A stretch of DNA of 64,000 nucleotides from Diploscapter coronatus. Taxonomy: Eukaryota > Nematoda > Chromadorea > Rhabditida > Rhabditidae. A program made the position numbers and the translations under genes. Of the stretch, positions 60,701 through 64,000 are shown in pieces (position 1 is the stretch's first letter; every line of letters starts with the position of its first letter). Where the stretch lies: NCBI GenBank assembly GCA_964036155.1, contig OZ038423.1, positions 9,997,249 to 10,061,248 on the forward strand, in the 5' to 3' direction. The notes under the pieces are model-generated. The model had not been told where the DNA came from. It searched no databases and was given only the letters and a program-made list of their open reading frames with translations.

Positions 60701-62608
60701 TGAAGATCTTTATAGTCCTCCGCAATTTTTCGTACTTTATAGCAAAAATTTTAGCATTGAAAAAATCTTGCGAATTACTTATTTTTTCAGAACCGACATC
60801 CTCGTACAGGCCCTGGATGGCAGATTCCGAAGAGCGCTTTATAAGGGAGTTCTAAGTCTGCCTCGAGCTATCGTGGTTTATCCGGCCGTGGGGTGAATTG
60901 AAAATCTAACATTTGTTCTATAGTTCTAAAATACGAACTGACTTCAAAATTGCACAACTGAAATGTGGCATGTTTTATGAGTATTTTGAAACTTATTTTT
61001 TGAATTTATATTCACTTTATCACTGCATCGATTCAAAGCTAAAACGTTGAAATTTATGCAAATTCTACAGCCTATTTTACGGGCTTATTGAGGATTTATA
61101 TACCAGTCTGGAAAAGTGATTTTTGGAAAAAAGATAGTTTCTCAGCCTGATGTTCGTCTCCGACTGGTCATCCTCCGCATTCATCGCTTCTGCAGCCCTG
61201 GACGGTTCCTCGTTCAAGAAGATCGTCACTGAGAGAGTTACTTGGCCAAACGCCTTGGCAGTTGACGTCTATGCCAAAAGGCTATATTGGGCTGACGCAT
61301 TCTTGGATGTAGTCGAGTAAGCAATTTTTAACTTATCTAAAAATTGCGTTCAGATTTTTCCTACATTTTTCTCTCGAAAAGAAATAAAATGCTAGGAATA
61401 AGTTTCGAAAATTTCAGCATACAATCTTTTCTATTGGGAATTTTATACGTGCTAGTTGAAAAACTAATTAGAATAATTCTGAAGAAAGGATTTATTTTTT
61501 CAGGTCCTCGAATCTGGACGGCACCGGTCGTCGTTTGATTATTTCTGATTCTGGCTCGGTGCCGCATATTTTCAGCTTGGTCGTCGCCGACGATTTTCTG
61601 TATTGGACAGACTGGACTTATCGGTATTTTTCGAAGCATCTTCAATTTTATGCACGTTTTCAGAGGAATTTTACGCGCTAGCAAATTAACCGGCGGCAAT
61701 ATTACTGTTCTAGCGCAGACAGCTTTGTTGCCTTATACCCTGAAAATATTCCATCCTGCTCTGCAGCCTCAAGGTAAATTTCTTTTCAGAACAAAAATCG
61801 ATAGATTTTGAAATTTCATTTTAGACCCCAATAACCTTTGTCAATCAAAAGCTTGTGGCCAATTATGCTTGTTGGGTGAAAATGGCACGGCGACTTGCGC
61901 CTGTGGAGAAGGATTCGAATTATTATCGGATGGTAGAAGTTGTGCTAGCAACTGTACTGATCAACAAATCGAATGTGGAGGCAACGATGATCCGAAGTAG
62001 GAATTTTTGTTTATTTTGTACCTTATCTAGAAAACCTACTAATGCTGCGTAGAAATTGCGACTGTTTAAGTGAACACTTTTAAACTTGTTCCTTCATATG
62101 AACTTTTATTGTTTATTTTTCATCTGAGCTGAATTAAAAACCGTTACAGTTTACAGAAGGTCAATTTTTTTGCCAATCTATTGAAATCTACTTGACTTGG
62201 AAATTTTGCACATTTCGATTTGCAGGTGCATTTCCAAACTCTACCTTTGCGACGGAATACCGCACTGTTCGAATAAGGCGGATGAAGTGAATTGCCGTGA
62301 GTTTTTTCGTCATTTTGAAAATAGTCCATTTTTCTAGCACCCCGTATTTGCTTACCCGGCCAATTCCAATGCCATGATAATACGAAATGTCTACCGCCCG
62401 GGGGACTTTGTGATGGTTAGTCGAAGAATTTGTAAAAAAAATAGCAAAATTGGATTTTTTTTAAATTTTAAATCTTATTCTTTCGAAATATATTAATTTT
62501 TAGATTTCTAAATTTGCACTTTTAAAATTTCTAGGCGTCGCCTCATGTCTAGACTCCTCAGATGAACTCTATTGCTCTCAACATGGACTTTTACCTATTT
62601 CCACATAG
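57789..62608 (+). CDS. Secreted LDL-receptor-like protein (Cys-rich N-domain, EGF, YWTD propeller, EGF, two LDLa)
   Basis: Nineteen exons (57789-57810, 57976-58073, 58158-58255, 58412-58516, 58728-58893, 59201-59291, 59374-59466, 59667-59804, 60051-60172, 60303-60377, 60449-60528, 60791-60892, 61146-61316, 61504-61623, 61664-61773, 61825-61996, 62226-62296, 62338-62415, 62535-62608) give 661 residues in frame. The tiny first exon supplies a signal peptide, [17 protein letters not shown]. Residues ~30-190 form a Cys-rich helical domain with spaced Cys like nematode DUF19/T20D4.11 proteins. Next come EGF-like modules ([16 protein letters not shown] is calcium-binding type), a six-blade YWTD-type propeller ([19 protein letters not shown]), an EGF module ([15 protein letters not shown]) and two six-Cys LDLa repeats with [13 protein letters not shown] and DSSDELYC. 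It ends soon after with no membrane anchor. LRP-family proteins bind lipoproteins or signalling ligands; here a soluble ligand-binding role is inferred. No orthologue name is assigned. Confidence 0.85.
59805..60050 (+). other. GC-AG intron in the LDL-receptor-like gene
   Basis: GATGACG is followed by GCAAGT and the propeller resumes after TTTCAG at 60051. Only this boundary keeps the frame between the EGF module and the NLWLFF strand. GCAAGT is the consensus form of a GC donor. Confidence 0.75.
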
Positions 62609-63601
62609 CCGAATTATCAGTCATCAATTTTTATCGATTTATCGTTTTTATCAGTATAACTTTTGATATATTTTGTTAGTTTTTTTTTTCTAAATTACTG
62701 TATTCTGATTTTGTACTTCTAAACTTGAACAATTCAAAATGTTGATCTCTTTTGAGGGTTACGATATGCTTCAGGACTTGTATATACCTTCAGGAATTTG
62801 AATAAATCTTAGCTTTACTTGAAAAGTCTCATAAAGATCTGAAAACGAGTTTCAAAGTCTCGATTTATCTTTATTTCTCTCATCATTTTTTGATTTTTTG
62901 ATTTTCGCCCAACGTTTGTGGCCTACGTTTACACTTATCTCTGCTTCAATGGAACAGTTGAATGCTTTCTTTTTCTCACCGATTTTTACGGTTTTGACCT
63001 TTTCTGACGAAGTTTCTGACATCTTATCAGTTCCGATAGAATCTCTGAGTGCAATTCACGAAACTTATTTCCTAAACTTTTCCGATTTTCCCGAAATTGT
63101 CGCATTTCAATATTGCCCAACCTCGGTTTTGGGCCGATTTCATAATTCGCGTCATTTTTGCTCAATCTGACTCTTCCCTGGTTTCTCTTTAAAAGCCATC
63201 TGCTACCGATAGTTAGTCAACTATTCCTAACTAATTAGCTGATTTGCGACTCTGAAAATTCTTTCCCTCAAAACTTGATTACTCTCATCTACTCTCGCAA
63301 TTTCGGTTAACTATTACTCAATTTCAGTTAGTTGTAAATTTTTCCTAATTACTCTCTATGTTCCGCAGATCGGTGTTGCCCAGCTACTCTACGTCTATGA
63401 TCTGCCAGACGTGCGCATTGGGACCAGAAAAAAATGAAGTCACATAGTTAAGGCTCACTGACCTGTGGGACAATAGAGAGTCTTAATTAACTTTCTATGG
63501 CTGAATTAATTGCCCCAATTAACTCTTCTTCTTGCAGATTTGGGTACCTTCAGCCTTTTCGCCTTCAATTTCTCGATTTGTTCGTTCAATAGACGATCAA
63601 G
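62609..63601. other. Intergenic region before alanyl-tRNA synthetase
   Basis: About 1 kb in tandem orientation. AATAAA at 62801-62806 is a candidate polyadenylation signal about 195 nt after the upstream stop. A TTCTTCTTGCAG acceptor ends at 63537, about 65 nt before the AARS start, so a spliced 5' leader is likely. The open frame 62898-63170 is Phe-rich and has no motif. Confidence 0.5.
62801..62806 (+). terminator. Candidate polyadenylation signal of the LDL-receptor-like gene
   Basis: AATAAA follows the stop codon by about 195 nt. In AT-rich DNA this hexamer also occurs by chance, so it is a candidate only. Confidence 0.4.
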
Positions 63602-64000
63602 ATGAAGTTCATGTCGAGTGACGAGGTTCGCGCGGCGTTCATAGACTATTTCCGCACGAAGCAGGGCCACACCTATGTCCACTCCTCCTCGGTCATCCCT
63701 CACGACGACCCGACTCTGTTGTTCGCTAATGCCGGAATGAATCAGGTTTTTTTCTATTTCTTTTTCGAAAAAATTTAATTTTACTCAAAATGCTTGTGCA
63801 TGTTTCATGATAGAGCATCTAATTTTGGCAAAATAGTGCACTTCCGACATTTACAATATAATTCTAAAAATTGGTCGAATAAATTTCAAAAAATCTAGAT
63901 TTACGAATTTTTACATAAAAAAACTATTGTTTGAATAATTTCTCTTCAACTATTAAAAATCAAAACGTTTCCAGTTCAAACCGATGTTCCTCGGCATTGC
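63602..64000 (+). CDS. AARS1: Alanyl-tRNA synthetase, N-terminal part (runs off the window)
   Basis: Exon 1 (63602-63745) encodes 48 residues and exon 2 begins at 63975 after TTTCCAG and is cut by the window edge. The N-terminus contains the class II AlaRS opening [24 protein letters not shown], given here in part, then [16 protein letters not shown] and FKPMFLGI, the motif 1 region that is nearly invariant. The enzyme attaches alanine to tRNA-Ala. An in-frame stop lies just upstream of the ATG (TAG before ACGATCAAG), so no mitochondrial presequence is encoded in this form and a cytosolic enzyme is expected. The catalytic motifs 2 and 3, editing domain and C-Ala domain lie outside the window. 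Confidence 0.96.

Overview
The window is nuclear DNA of a multicellular animal, most probably a nematode. The genes are split into many short exons (mostly 60-200 bp) by AT-rich introns that usually end in TTTCAG. Several start codons lie a few bases after such an acceptor with no donor upstream, as expected for spliced-leader trans-splicing. One gene carries a nematode-style cysteine-rich secreted domain, and the kinesin-4 looks like the worm KLP-19 type. Exon density is higher than is typical of Caenorhabditis; the genus cannot be fixed from the sequence.

Layout, left to right. 1-2969 (-): 5' part of RAB3GAP2, running off the left edge. 3726-7455 (+): CLN3/battenin. 8246-9827 (-): mitochondrial ribosomal protein L13. 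11089-13999 (-): SLC25A44 mitochondrial carrier. 14849-18337 (-): proteasome ATPase RPT5. 19330-22845 (+): TRMT10C-like mitochondrial tRNA methyltransferase/RNase P subunit. 23403-27177 (-): eIF4A3. 28875-32807 (-): VAP, with an alternative distant first exon. 33761-46311 (-): Drosha. 47107-56380 (-): kinesin-4. 57789-62608 (+): a secreted LDL-receptor-like protein. 63602-end (+): start of alanyl-tRNA synthetase. For nine of the genes I rebuilt the exon chain by hand from splice sites and reading phase; eight of these chains close in frame from ATG to stop and the ninth (RAB3GAP2) stays in phase to the point where it becomes unclear near the left edge.

The genes are mainly conserved housekeeping loci with no evident joint pathway. 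Three of the first six serve mitochondria (MRPL13, SLC25A44, TRMT10C), and eIF4A3 and Drosha are both RNA-processing factors. I see no tight operon: same-strand neighbours are about 0.8-1.7 kb apart.

The most striking non-genic feature is a foldback element of about 2.7 kb, bounded by TTAA at both ends, inserted in an otherwise ~130-bp intron of Drosha. Its long inverted arms would make the Drosha pre-mRNA carry a very long hairpin. The left arm has been enlarged by ~177-bp tandem repeats. Several small inverted-repeat elements (MITE-like) are scattered in introns and intergenic DNA; one in the VAP intron has 24-bp terminal inverted repeats and a 9-bp target duplication, and a diverged relative lies upstream of the kinesin. 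No rRNA, tRNA or CRISPR array was recognised.
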